Positions 48,356-56,547 of a stretch of 64,000 bases of DNA are shown here, one piece after another. This stretch comes from Microbacterium sp. SLBN-154 (GTDB taxonomy: Bacteria; Actinomycetota; Actinomycetes; Actinomycetales; Microbacteriaceae), in the NCBI RefSeq assembly GCF_006715565.1, contig NZ_VFNL01000001.1, forward strand, positions 1,364,001 to 1,428,000, in the 5' to 3' direction. The notes under the pieces were generated by a model that did no database searches, was not told the DNA's origin, and saw only the letters and a list, made by a program, of their open reading frames with translations. The position numbers were made by a program, and so were the translations under genes. Each line of letters begins with the position of its first letter. The stretch's first letter is position 1.

Positions 48356-49153
48356 TCAGCGCAGCGGCACGAGCTCGGTCAGGTCGTCGTCGGGCAGCAC
48401 GTCGGCCACGGCGGTCACCGTCATGGTGTCGAGCGCGACGGCTCCGGAGATCGTGGTGAGGAAGGCGGTGTCGGCGGCGTCTCGGCCCGTGGCGATGCGC
48501 ACGAGCGTGCTGCGAGGCGCGAGGGTCGTCGCGTCGACGACGTACCAGGCGCCGTCGATGTGCGCCTCGGCGACGGCGTGGAAGTCCATCGGATGAAGCC
48601 CCGGGGCGTACACCGAGACGAGCCGGGCCGGAACGTTCCGGGCCCGCAGCAGAGCGACGGTGAGGTGGGCGAAGTCGCGGCAGACGCCTTGGCGGGCGAG
48701 GAGCGTGCGCATCGCGCCGTCGGTCGGCAGGCTCGATCCGCTGACGTAGGCCAGACGTGTGCCGACCCAGGACGACACCGATGCGAGCAGCTCGGCCGGG
48801 TCGCTGATCCCGGCGAACTCGGCGGCCGCGGTGGGGAAGAGGGCGTCCGACTCGGCGTAGCGGCTCGGCCGCCGATAGCGCACGAGCTCCGCCTCGCTCG
48901 CGGTGGCGGGCTCGGCCCGGCCGGCGATCGTCGCCGAGTAGTCGAGCAGGAGGGCACCGGGACGCGTGACGACCCGGTGCAGGCGCGTGCCGTGCTCGTC
49001 TTCGAGCTCCGCCGCCTCGACCGGCTCGCCGTCGACGGTGACGCTCAGCTGCTCGCGCTCGCACGGCACGCCGGCGGCGACGGCGACGGAGAACACCAGC
49101 TCCGACGGTTCGGTGACCTCGAGCTCCAGGTTCGCGCCCACATCCCGCTTCAT
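48356..49153 (-). CDS. Transglutaminase-like cysteine protease-fold protein
   Basis: 265 aa. N-terminal beta-rich region (residues 1-95, NLELEVTEPSELVFSVAVA), then a transglutaminase core with Cys-158 in GVCRDFAHL, His-192 in DFHAVAEAHI and Asp-207 in VVDATT: a complete catalytic triad. Related bacterial proteins are peptidases or transglutaminases, often cytoplasmic; no signal peptide is present here. The ATG at 49153 is 65 nt from the divergent crotonase gene. Confidence 0.9.
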   Translation of the reverse strand: MKRDVGANLELEVTEPSELVFSVAVAAGVPCEREQLSVTVDGEPVEAAELEDEHGTRLHRVVTRPGALLLDYSATIAGRAEPATASEAELVRYRRPSRYAESDALFPTAAAEFAGISDPAELLASVSSWVGTRLAYVSGSSLPTDGAMRTLLARQGVCRDFAHLTVALLRARNVPARLVSVYAPGLHPMDFHAVAEAHIDGAWYVVDATTLAPRSTLVRIATGRDAADTAFLTTISGAVALDTMTVTAVADVLPDDDLTELVPLR

Positions 49154-49217
49154 GCGTCCACTCTCGCGGGCGCGGGCGGCGCCCACAACCGCGCGGACGG
49201 TGTGGTACGGATGAGGG

Positions 49218-49979
49218 GTGATCACCCTCACCCTCGACGACGGCGTTGCGGAGATCGTCCTCGACGCTCCCGAACGACGAAACGCGCTCACCCTCGACGA
49301 TCTGGCGGACCTGGATGCCGCCTACCGACGCGCCGCGGAGGCGGGCGCCCGCGCGCTCGTGCTGCGGGGCGAAGGCCGCGTGTTCTGCGCCGGCCGCGAC
49401 ATCTCCGGAGTCGACCCCGAGACCGACGACGTCACCGGCTACCTCGGGGCCGTCGAACGGCTGATGCGCCGCATGGCGGGGCATCCCGCCCCCACGTTCG
49501 CTGCCGTGCACGGCGCCGCGCTCGGGGTCGGGCTCGGCCTCGCGATCGCCACCGACGTCGTGTACGTCGGCGAGACGGCCAAGATCGGCTCGCCGTTCGC
49601 CCAGCTCGGGGCTCTGCTGGACTCCGGCGGTCACGCGCTGCTGTTCGATCGGCTCGGCGCTCATCGCGCGCTCGACCTCATCTACACGGGCGACCTGCTC
49701 AGCGGTGCCGAGGCCGTCGCGGCGGGACTGTTCAGTCGCGCCGTTCCCGACGCCGACCTGCTGTCGTTCACACGTGAGAAGGCCCGGACCGCGGCATCCG
49801 GTCCGACCCAGGCGTTCCTCGCGTCCAGGCGCCTCATCGGGTCGCTTCGCGATGAGCGACTGTGGGCGGTGGTCGCCGCGGAGACGGCCGGTCAGGAGGC
49901 GCTGCGCGCCACCGCCGACTACCGCGAGGGCTTCGCTGCGTTCCAGCAGAAGCGGCGACCCACCTTCCGCGGCGCCTGA
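49218..49979 (+). CDS. Enoyl-CoA hydratase/isomerase (crotonase) family protein
   Basis: 253 aa. LRGEGRVFCAGRDISGVD (CoA-binding and oxyanion hole), HGAALGVGLGLAIATDVVYV and KIGSPFAQLGALLDSGG. The two catalytic Glu of true hydratases are replaced: the first position is Phe (SPF) and the second falls in LDSGG with Asp. The Asp resembles PaaG-type ring isomerases and other CoA-ester lyases, so an isomerase or thioesterase role is more likely than hydration. TACGGA 6 nt before the GTG is a weak -10. Confidence 0.85.
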   Translation: MITLTLDDGVAEIVLDAPERRNALTLDDLADLDAAYRRAAEAGARALVLRGEGRVFCAGRDISGVDPETDDVTGYLGAVERLMRRMAGHPAPTFAAVHGAALGVGLGLAIATDVVYVGETAKIGSPFAQLGALLDSGGHALLFDRLGAHRALDLIYTGDLLSGAEAVAAGLFSRAVPDADLLSFTREKARTAASGPTQAFLASRRLIGSLRDERLWAVVAAETAGQEALRATADYREGFAAFQQKRRPTFRGA

Positions 49980-50009
49980 CCTGCCCCCGCCCGCCCCCGG
50001 GCGAGAGCC

Positions 50010-50717
50010 TCAGCCGCCGAGCGCGTTGCGGATCGCCTCGGCGGAGCGGACCAGGCGCGCCGCGATGACCGAGGACTCCGTTCCGCCGGCGACGTGAACG
50101 ACAGCGATCGTCGCGGGCGGTCGGGACCGCAGCGTCAGCGGCACCGCGACGGCATGCACGCTCGGCAGCACCTCGTCGTGGCTCGTGGCGAAGCCGCGCG
50201 CGGCCGCCTCCCGTACCTCGGCGGCCACCGCGGCGGAAACGTTCGGCCAGGCACGCTCGGGGAGTTGCGCGAGAATCGCCTTGCCCGGCGCGCCGACGAC
50301 GACCGGATGCCGCGTGCCCGGCCGCTGCGCCACGGCGGCGACGGAGTGGCGGGGCTCGACGCTGACGAGCGTGACGCACTCCTCATGGTCGAGGACGGCG
50401 AGGAAGCACGTCATCCCGAGGTCATTGGCCACTCCCGTGAGCTCGGGCAGAGCCTCGGCCTGCAGGTCGTGGGCGACACCGGCGGCGAGGGCCGCCATCC
50501 GCGCGCCCAGCGTCAGTCGTCCGGTGCGCTCCCGCACGACGAGTCCGTGCTGCTCGAGCGTGCGCACGAGGCGGTAGGCGACCGATCGATGCACCTCGAG
50601 GCGTTCGGCGACCTCGTCGATGGTGAGGGGCTCTCGGGCATCGGCGAGCGTTTCGAGGACCCGGATGCCACGACTGAGCGTCTGCGAGGCGGGCACGCTC
50701 GATGCAGCATCCGTCAC
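50010..50717 (-). CDS. IclR-family transcriptional regulator
   Basis: 235 aa. Winged helix, residues about 10-65 (LSRGIRVLETLADAREPLTIDEVAERLEVHRSVAYRLVRTLEQHG), then an IclR effector domain. Divergent from the flavin hydroxylase gene; two GTTC-N7-GAAC repeats lie in the space between. GTG at 50717. Likely controls the hydroxylase and itself in response to an aromatic acid. Confidence 0.92.
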   Translation of the reverse strand: MTDAASSVPASQTLSRGIRVLETLADAREPLTIDEVAERLEVHRSVAYRLVRTLEQHGLVVRERTGRLTLGARMAALAAGVAHDLQAEALPELTGVANDLGMTCFLAVLDHEECVTLVSVEPRHSVAAVAQRPGTRHPVVVGAPGKAILAQLPERAWPNVSAAVAAEVREAAARGFATSHDEVLPSVHAVAVPLTLRSRPPATIAVVHVAGGTESSVIAARLVRSAEAIRNALGG

Positions 50718-50775
50718 GACTGCTCTCCTTCCGGGGCCGGTCCTTGCCGCATCCTCGCGTCGTCGTATACGATCC

Positions 50776-50810
50776 GTTCAATAGTAGAACGGCGTGTTCG
50801 AATATAGAAC
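50776..50810. promoter_or_regulatory. Two tandem IclR-type operators
   Basis: GTTCAATAGTAGAAC (50776-50790) and GTTCGAATATAGAAC (50796-50810) share GTTC-N7-GAAC and a 20-bp centre spacing, two turns of the helix. They sit between the divergent IclR gene and the hydroxylase gene; A+T content is locally high. TATACGAT at 50766-50773 may be a -10. Confidence 0.65.
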
Positions 50811-50878
50811 GTAACGTCTTCTTTCATCAGCGCACCGCCGCGCCGCGCCGCCCCGGACATCGGCGTCAAGGAGAATCC

Positions 50879-52810
50879 ATGCAGTTCCACCACCACGGCT
50901 ACGTCTCGGGCGATCCCCGCGTGCAGCCCGCCGCCGGCACCGGGATCGACCGGCCTGACGATCTCCCCGATGTCGTCGACGTGCTCATCGTCGGCTCGGG
51001 CCCTGCGGGCATGCTCCTGGCCGCGCAGATGTCGCAGTTCCCGACCCTCACCACGCGGCTCATCGAGCGGCGCGGCGGGCGTCTCCCGCTCGGTCAGGCC
51101 GACGGCATCCAGCCGCGGAGCGTCGAGACCTTCCAGGCCTTCGGGTTCGCCGAGCGCATCATCGCCGAGGCCTACAACATCGGCTGGATGAACTTCTGGG
51201 GCCCCGACCCCGCCGATCCGTCGCGGATCACCCGGACCGCGCGCACCGAGGACTACGGCTACAAGATCAGCGAGTTCCCGCACCTCATCGTCAACCAGGC
51301 GCGGGTGCTCGACTACTTCGCCGAGGCCGCGGCGCTCGGCCCGGCCCGCATCGCGCCCGACTACGGCGTGGAGTTCCTCGGCCTCACCGTTCACGACCCC
51401 GGCGCCGATCCCGACCACCCCGTCGAGGTGCGTGTTCGTCATGTCGCCGGCTCCCGTGCGGGGGAGGAGCGCGCGATCCGCGCCCGGTACGTCGTCGGCT
51501 GCGACGGTGCGCGCAGCCGCGTCCGCGAGGCGATCGGACGCACCCACGTCGGCAGCACCGCTCAGCACGCCTGGGGGGTGATGGATGTACTCGTCGATAC
51601 CGACTTCCCCGACTGGCGCATCAAATGCGCGATCTCGGCGGAGGCGGGCAACATCCTCCACATTCCGCGCGAGGGCGGCTACCTCAGTCGCATGTACATC
51701 GACCTCGGAGAGGTCGCCGCCGATGACAACCACCGCGTCCGCGAGACGCCGGTCGAGGAGATCATCCGCCGCGCAAACGCGATCCTCCACCCGTACACGA
51801 TCGAGGTGAAGCAGGTCGCGTGGCACAGCGTCTACGAGGTCGGTCACCGGGTCACCGACGGATTCGACGACGTCGCGGCGGGCGAGGCCCGAGACCCGCG
51901 CGTCTTCCTCACCGGCGACGCCTGCCACACCCACAGCGCGAAGGCCGGCCAGGGGATGAACGTCTCCATGCAGGACGGGTTCAACCTGGGCTGGAAGCTC
52001 GGCCACGTGCTCACCGGCCTCGCCCCGGCATCCCTCCTCCGGACGTACGACGCCGAGCGCAAGCCGGTAGCCCAGCAGCTCATCGACTTCGACCGGGAGT
52101 GGTCGTCGCTCATGGCTCGCAAACCCGCCGAGATCTCCGACCCACAGGAGCTCGCGACCTACTATCTGGGCACCGCCGAGTTCCCCTCGGGGTTCATGAC
52201 CCGCTACGCGCCGTCTGCGATCGTGGCGGACGGCGCGCACCAGCCGCTGGCGGAGGGCTTCCCCGTGGGCATGCGCTTCAAGAGCTCCGAGGTGGTCAAG
52301 GTGGTCGACGGCAACGCCGTCCACCTCGGTCACCACGCCACGGCCGACGGGCGCTGGCGCATCTACGCCTTCGCTGATCGCCCGGCCGCGGGCGAGCCCT
52401 CGGCACTCGCCGAGTGGGCGGAGCGGGTCGACGCTCCCGGCGGTCCCGTCCGCCGGCTGACGCCCGACGGCGCCGACCTCGACGCCGTCTTCGACGTGAA
52501 GGTGATCTACCAGCAGAAGTTCGAAGACGTCGAGCTCGCCGCGGTGCCCGGGATCTTCCGGCCGCGCTCCGGCCCTCTCGGCCTCGTCGACGGCGAGAAG
52601 GTGTTCGCCGCGGCACCGAGCGCCTGGACGCGCACCGACATCTTCGACGAGCGTGGCCTCTCGCGCGATGGCGTCGTCGTGGTGGTGCGTCCCGACCAGT
52701 ACGTCGCCGCCGTCCTGCCCCTCCACGCCGCCGCTGAGCTCGACGCCTTCCTCTCGGGCGCCTTCCTCCCGCAGCGCGAGGTCGCCGCGGCAGGTGTCAC
52801 GGCACGCTGA
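50879..52810 (+). CDS. FAD-dependent aromatic hydroxylase, 3-hydroxybenzoate 4-monooxygenase / phenol hydroxylase type
   Basis: 643 aa, close to MobA-type 3-hydroxybenzoate 4-hydroxylase (about 640). FAD-binding LIVGSGPAGMLLAAQ (residues 35-49), DG motif VGCDGARSRVR and GD motif VFLTGDACHTHSAKAGQGMNVSMQDGFNLGWKL, then a thioredoxin-like C-terminal domain. It would hydroxylate a phenolic acid with NADPH and O2. AAGGAG precedes ATG 50879 by 6 nt. Divergent IclR operators lie 70-100 nt upstream. No ring-cleavage gene is nearby, so the pathway is split or the substrate is different. Confidence 0.88.
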   Translation: MQFHHHGYVSGDPRVQPAAGTGIDRPDDLPDVVDVLIVGSGPAGMLLAAQMSQFPTLTTRLIERRGGRLPLGQADGIQPRSVETFQAFGFAERIIAEAYNIGWMNFWGPDPADPSRITRTARTEDYGYKISEFPHLIVNQARVLDYFAEAAALGPARIAPDYGVEFLGLTVHDPGADPDHPVEVRVRHVAGSRAGEERAIRARYVVGCDGARSRVREAIGRTHVGSTAQHAWGVMDVLVDTDFPDWRIKCAISAEAGNILHIPREGGYLSRMYIDLGEVAADDNHRVRETPVEEIIRRANAILHPYTIEVKQVAWHSVYEVGHRVTDGFDDVAAGEARDPRVFLTGDACHTHSAKAGQGMNVSMQDGFNLGWKLGHVLTGLAPASLLRTYDAERKPVAQQLIDFDREWSSLMARKPAEISDPQELATYYLGTAEFPSGFMTRYAPSAIVADGAHQPLAEGFPVGMRFKSSEVVKVVDGNAVHLGHHATADGRWRIYAFADRPAAGEPSALAEWAERVDAPGGPVRRLTPDGADLDAVFDVKVIYQQKFEDVELAAVPGIFRPRSGPLGLVDGEKVFAAAPSAWTRTDIFDERGLSRDGVVVVVRPDQYVAAVLPLHAAAELDAFLSGAFLPQREVAAAGVTAR

Positions 52811-52927
52811 GGCTTCCGCCCACCCCCACGCACACCGCGGCTGCGCCGACTGTACGCCGTGTATATCGGAGTGCGCGCCGACGGGCGGGCACAATGACCA
52901 CGACCGCCCCCGATCCCGAGGAGTCCC

Positions 52928-54400
52928 ATGACCGCCGACCGTGAAGCCGCCCTGCTCGCCGAGGTCCCCGAGGGGCTGTTCATCGGAGGGACCTGGCGGG
53001 AAGCCTCGGAGGGTCGGACGCTGCGCGTCTTCGATCCCGCCACCGGCGAAGCGGTCAAGACCATCGCCGACGCCTCGGTCGACGACGGCAAGGCCGCACT
53101 GGATGCCGCTGTCGCGGCGTTCCCGGAGTGGTCGCGCACCCCGGCGCGCGAGCGCGCCGAGCTGCTGCGTCGCACCTTCGACCTCGTGCAGGAGCGCAAG
53201 GAGGACCTGGCGCTTCTGATGACGATCGAGATGGGCAAGCCCCTCGCCGAGGCGCGCGGAGAGGTCGTCTACGGCGGGGAGTTCATCCGCTGGTTCAGCG
53301 AGGAGGCCGCGCACGTGCAGGGTCGCTACGGCGCGAACCCCGAGGGTACCGGGCGCATGATCGTCTCGCAGCACCCGGTAGGCCCCTGCTACCTCATCAC
53401 CCCGTGGAACTTCCCCCTCGCGATGGCCACCCGCAAGATCGCCCCGGCGCTCGCCGCCGGCTGCACCGTGGTCATCAAGCCCGCCGAGCTCACGCCGCTG
53501 ACGACACTGTTCTTCGTCAAGCTGCTCGAGGAGGCGGGGCTTCCGGCGGGTGTCGTGAACGTCCTCACCACGTCGAGCTCGGGGAAGGTCTCCGAGCCGA
53601 TCATCCGAGACCCGCGCCTGCGCAAGCTCTCCTTCACCGGGTCGACGCCGGTGGGGCAGCGGCTGCTCGAACAGGCCGCGGAGGGCGTGCTCCGCACCTC
53701 GATGGAGCTCGGCGGCAATGCGCCCTTCGTCGTCTTCGACGATGCCGACCTCGACAAGGCGGTCGACGGCGCGATGGCGGCGAAGTTCCGCAACATCGGC
53801 CAGGCGTGCACCGCGGCGAACCGGTTCATCGTCCACCGCTCCGTCGCCGACGAGTTCGCCCGTCGCGTCACCGCGCGCGTGCAGGGCTTCCGCATCGGTC
53901 GCGGCACGGAAGAGGGCGTCACCATCGGCCCGCTCATCGATGACCGCGCGGTGGCCAAGGCCACAGCCCTCGTCGACGACGCCGTGAGCCGCGGTGCAGA
54001 GCTGCGCACCGGCGGCAAGGCCGTCGACGGTCCCGGCACGTTCTACGAGCCGACGGTGGTCTCTGATGTGCGGCCGGGAAGCGACATCCTCCGCGAGGAG
54101 ATCTTCGGTCCGGTGCTCGCCATCATCCCGTTCGACGACGAGGACGATGCCGTCCGCATCGCCAACGACACCGAGTACGGCCTGGTCTCGTACGTCTACA
54201 CCGAGAACCTCGCCCGCGGGCAGCGCATGATCGAGCGGCTCGAGACCGGCATGATGGGCCTGAACATGGGGGTCGTCTCCAACGCCGCGGCCCCGTTCGG
54301 CGGGTGGAAGTTCTCCGGCCTCGGCCGCGAGGGCGGCGCGGAGGGCATCCACGAGTACCTGCAGACGAAGTACACCCTCACCCCGAACCCGTTCGCCTGA
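52928..54400 (+). CDS. NAD(P)-dependent aldehyde dehydrogenase, succinate-semialdehyde dehydrogenase type
   Basis: 490 aa. PWNFPLAMATRKIAPALAAG, Glu-260 in MELGGNAPF and catalytic Cys-294 in GQACTAANR, then EEIFGPVLAI. Closest to GabD-like succinate-semialdehyde dehydrogenases, whose product succinate enters the TCA cycle. AGGAGTCCC before the ATG. It lies 117 nt after the hydroxylase and may be separately transcribed. Substrate is inferred from family only. Confidence 0.88.
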   Translation: MTADREAALLAEVPEGLFIGGTWREASEGRTLRVFDPATGEAVKTIADASVDDGKAALDAAVAAFPEWSRTPARERAELLRRTFDLVQERKEDLALLMTIEMGKPLAEARGEVVYGGEFIRWFSEEAAHVQGRYGANPEGTGRMIVSQHPVGPCYLITPWNFPLAMATRKIAPALAAGCTVVIKPAELTPLTTLFFVKLLEEAGLPAGVVNVLTTSSSGKVSEPIIRDPRLRKLSFTGSTPVGQRLLEQAAEGVLRTSMELGGNAPFVVFDDADLDKAVDGAMAAKFRNIGQACTAANRFIVHRSVADEFARRVTARVQGFRIGRGTEEGVTIGPLIDDRAVAKATALVDDAVSRGAELRTGGKAVDGPGTFYEPTVVSDVRPGSDILREEIFGPVLAIIPFDDEDDAVRIANDTEYGLVSYVYTENLARGQRMIERLETGMMGLNMGVVSNAAAPFGGWKFSGLGREGGAEGIHEYLQTKYTLTPNPFA

Positions 54401-54457
54401 GCGAGGAGGCGCGGTCAGCCCTGGGCGAACGACCGCGCCGGGTCATCCGTGGCGGCG

Positions 54458-54463
54458 CACACT
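54458..54463 (+). promoter_or_regulatory. Possible -10 box of a leaderless promoter
   Basis: CACACT ends 6 nt before the ATG at 54470; spacing fits the window's leaderless pattern, sequence fits poorly. Confidence 0.25.
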
Positions 54464-54469
54464 GATCGC

Positions 54470-55396
54470 ATGTCAGACGATGCCGCCCTCGACGCGTACT
54501 CCAGCGCCGTCATCCGGGTCGCCGAGGCGACCCTCCCGTCGGTCGCGGCGGTGGAGGTCCGCTCGCGCCGCGGCGCCGGCGCGGGCAGCGCCTCGGTGAT
54601 CTCCGACGAGGGACTGCTCCTGACCAGCGCGCACGTGGTCGACGGGGCCGCGTCGGTGTCGGCGACCTTCGCCGATGGCACCGCGGTCGCCGCGGACATC
54701 CTCGGCAGCGACCCGCTGTCGGATCTCGCCGTGCTCCGGGCCCGGGGTGAGACCCCGCCGGCGCTTCCCCTCGGCGACGCCGCCGGGCTGCGGGTCGGTC
54801 AGCTGGTGGTCGCGCTCGGCAATCCGCGCGGACTCGCCGGCAGCGTGTCGGCGGGTATCGTCTCGGCCCTCGGCCGGTCGCTGCCGACCCGGTCCGGGCG
54901 CGTCATCGACGAGGTGATCCAGACCGATGCAGCATTGAACCCCGGCTCCAGCGGGGGCGTCCTCGCCGACAGCGCGGGGCGCATCGTGGGTGTCAACACC
55001 GCCGTCGCGGGCGTCGGGTTGGGCCTTGCGGTGCCGATCAACGCCACGACGCGCGAGATCATCGACGCGCTGGCGCGCTCAGGCCGATTCCGTCGCGCCT
55101 GGCTGGGGATCGCGGGCGCCCAGGTGACCCTCCCCGCCGACGTGGCGGCGCGGGCCGGAGCGACATCGGGGATGCAGGTCGCCGACGTCGTGGCGGGGAG
55201 CCCCGCGGCCCGCGCCGGCGCGCGCCGCGGCGACATCGTCCTCTCCCTCGACGGCAGTGCCGTGCGAAGCTCCACCCAACTGCAGCGCGCGATGGTCGAG
55301 GCGGCCATCGGTCGTCGCATGGAGCTGACGCTGTGGCGGAGCGGCGCGCTCGTCGACATCGTGGTCGAGCCGGAGGAACTCACCCCCGCATCGTGA
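54470..55396 (+). CDS. HtrA/DegP-like trypsin-fold serine protease with PDZ domain, no signal peptide
   Basis: 308 aa. Trypsin-like domain with triad His-55 (SAHVV), Asp-85 (DPLSDLAVL) and Ser-161 (NPGSSGG), then one PDZ domain from about residue 205 (GMQVADVVAGSPAARAGARRGDIVLSLDG). Most DegP proteins are exported or membrane-anchored; this one starts MSDDAALDAYSSAVIRVAEATLPSV with no hydrophobic segment, so it appears cytoplasmic unless exported by another route. ATG 54470 lacks a clear Shine-Dalgarno. Confidence 0.88.
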   Translation: MSDDAALDAYSSAVIRVAEATLPSVAAVEVRSRRGAGAGSASVISDEGLLLTSAHVVDGAASVSATFADGTAVAADILGSDPLSDLAVLRARGETPPALPLGDAAGLRVGQLVVALGNPRGLAGSVSAGIVSALGRSLPTRSGRVIDEVIQTDAALNPGSSGGVLADSAGRIVGVNTAVAGVGLGLAVPINATTREIIDALARSGRFRRAWLGIAGAQVTLPADVAARAGATSGMQVADVVAGSPAARAGARRGDIVLSLDGSAVRSSTQLQRAMVEAAIGRRMELTLWRSGALVDIVVEPEELTPAS

Positions 55397-55461
55397 TCTC
55401 GGCGGACTGGGCGCACCCCCGACGCGCGGCGGGCGTCGGCGATCGGGGAGAGGATGTCCCC

Positions 55462-56535
55462 ATGAGACGACCGCATGCCGGATCGGGGAGCGTCCTCACT
55501 CGACGACTGCGCTCGCATCGGCTCAGCGCGCCCGCCCCGACGCTCGAGGGCGCGGCCGACCACATGCTCGCGGTGCAGGCGCAGGACTTCGTCGGCGGAC
55601 GATGGGCGCTCGCCGCCCGCACGCGTGGTGCTCCGTCGCTCTCCGACGTCGATGCGCTCTTCGACGGCGGCCGGCTGGTGCGCTCGTGGACGATGCGGGG
55701 GACGCTGCACATCGTCCCCGCAGCGGACCTCCCCTGGATCCTGGAGGCGACCCGGGCGCGGCAGGAGCGCCGTGCCGCCCCTGTGCTCCGGCGCGAGGGG
55801 GTCGACGGCGCCGTGCTGGTGCACGCCGAGCGGGCCGCGCGCCGATCGCTCGCGGCCGGCGAGCGGATGACCCGCGCCGACCTCTTCGCCGCGTGGGATG
55901 CCGCCGGCATCCCGACCACGGGGCAGCGCGGCTATCACCTTCTCTCCGCGCTCGCCGTGGCGGGTGTGCTGTGCCTGGGGCCGGTGCAACAGCGGCCGAG
56001 CCGTGCGGTGCGCGAGCAGACCGTCATCCTCGTCGATGACCTGAGGACGGATGCCGCGGCACCGGCCGATCCTCTCGTCGAGCTGATCGTCGGCTACATC
56101 CGCGGCCACGGGCCGGCTTCCGCGCGCGATGCGGCGTGGTGGTCGGGGCTGCCGCTCACGGCCGTCCGCTCGGCGCTCGCCGATGCCGGCGATCGCATCA
56201 CCGTCTGGCGCGAGGGCGTCGAGCCGCTCTACATCGACTCCGCCGCTGCGCCCCGTGCGACGGCGCATCGCGACGCGCTGGCGCTCCCGCCCTTCGACGA
56301 GTACTACCTATCGTACGACGACCGCTCGGCCGCGTGCGCGCCGGAGCATCTCGACCGGGTCGGACCGTCGAAGAACGGGATGGTCCGCGCCGTGCTGATC
56401 GCCGACGGTCGGGTGGCGGGCACCTGGACGCCGGCCAGAGGGGCCGCCGGCATCGACCTGTTCGACGACGACAGCCTCTCCGTCGCGGACGCGCGCGCGG
56501 CGGTCGCTCGATTCAGCGCGTTCCGCGCGGGGTGA
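55462..56535 (+). CDS. Winged-helix DNA-binding domain protein (HTH_42, AlkZ/YcaQ-related)
   Basis: 357 aa. Family features: ADHMLAVQAQDFVGGRWALAART, LVRSWTMRGTLHIVPAADLPWIL, the WWSGL helix region and FDEYYLSYDDRS. Members of this fold include DNA glycosylases that unhook interstrand cross-links (AlkZ, YcaQ), but the QxQ/QxD-type catalytic motif cannot be confirmed here beyond AVQAQD. GGAGAGG upstream of the ATG at 55462. Two DNA-alkylation repair genes are at 19.7-21.9 kb. Confidence 0.8.
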   Translation: MRRPHAGSGSVLTRRLRSHRLSAPAPTLEGAADHMLAVQAQDFVGGRWALAARTRGAPSLSDVDALFDGGRLVRSWTMRGTLHIVPAADLPWILEATRARQERRAAPVLRREGVDGAVLVHAERAARRSLAAGERMTRADLFAAWDAAGIPTTGQRGYHLLSALAVAGVLCLGPVQQRPSRAVREQTVILVDDLRTDAAAPADPLVELIVGYIRGHGPASARDAAWWSGLPLTAVRSALADAGDRITVWREGVEPLYIDSAAAPRATAHRDALALPPFDEYYLSYDDRSAACAPEHLDRVGPSKNGMVRAVLIADGRVAGTWTPARGAAGIDLFDDDSLSVADARAAVARFSAFRAG

Positions 56536-56547
56536 GCCGAAGGCGGA

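Noticed and set aside
49218..49979. Calling the crotonase a beta-oxidation hydratase
   Set aside because: Both catalytic Glu positions are substituted and no other fatty-acid oxidation gene is adjacent.
50714..54352. 1212-codon open frame on the minus strand
   Set aside because: Antisense to the hydroxylase and aldehyde dehydrogenase, whose catalytic residues are all present. It is a composition artefact.
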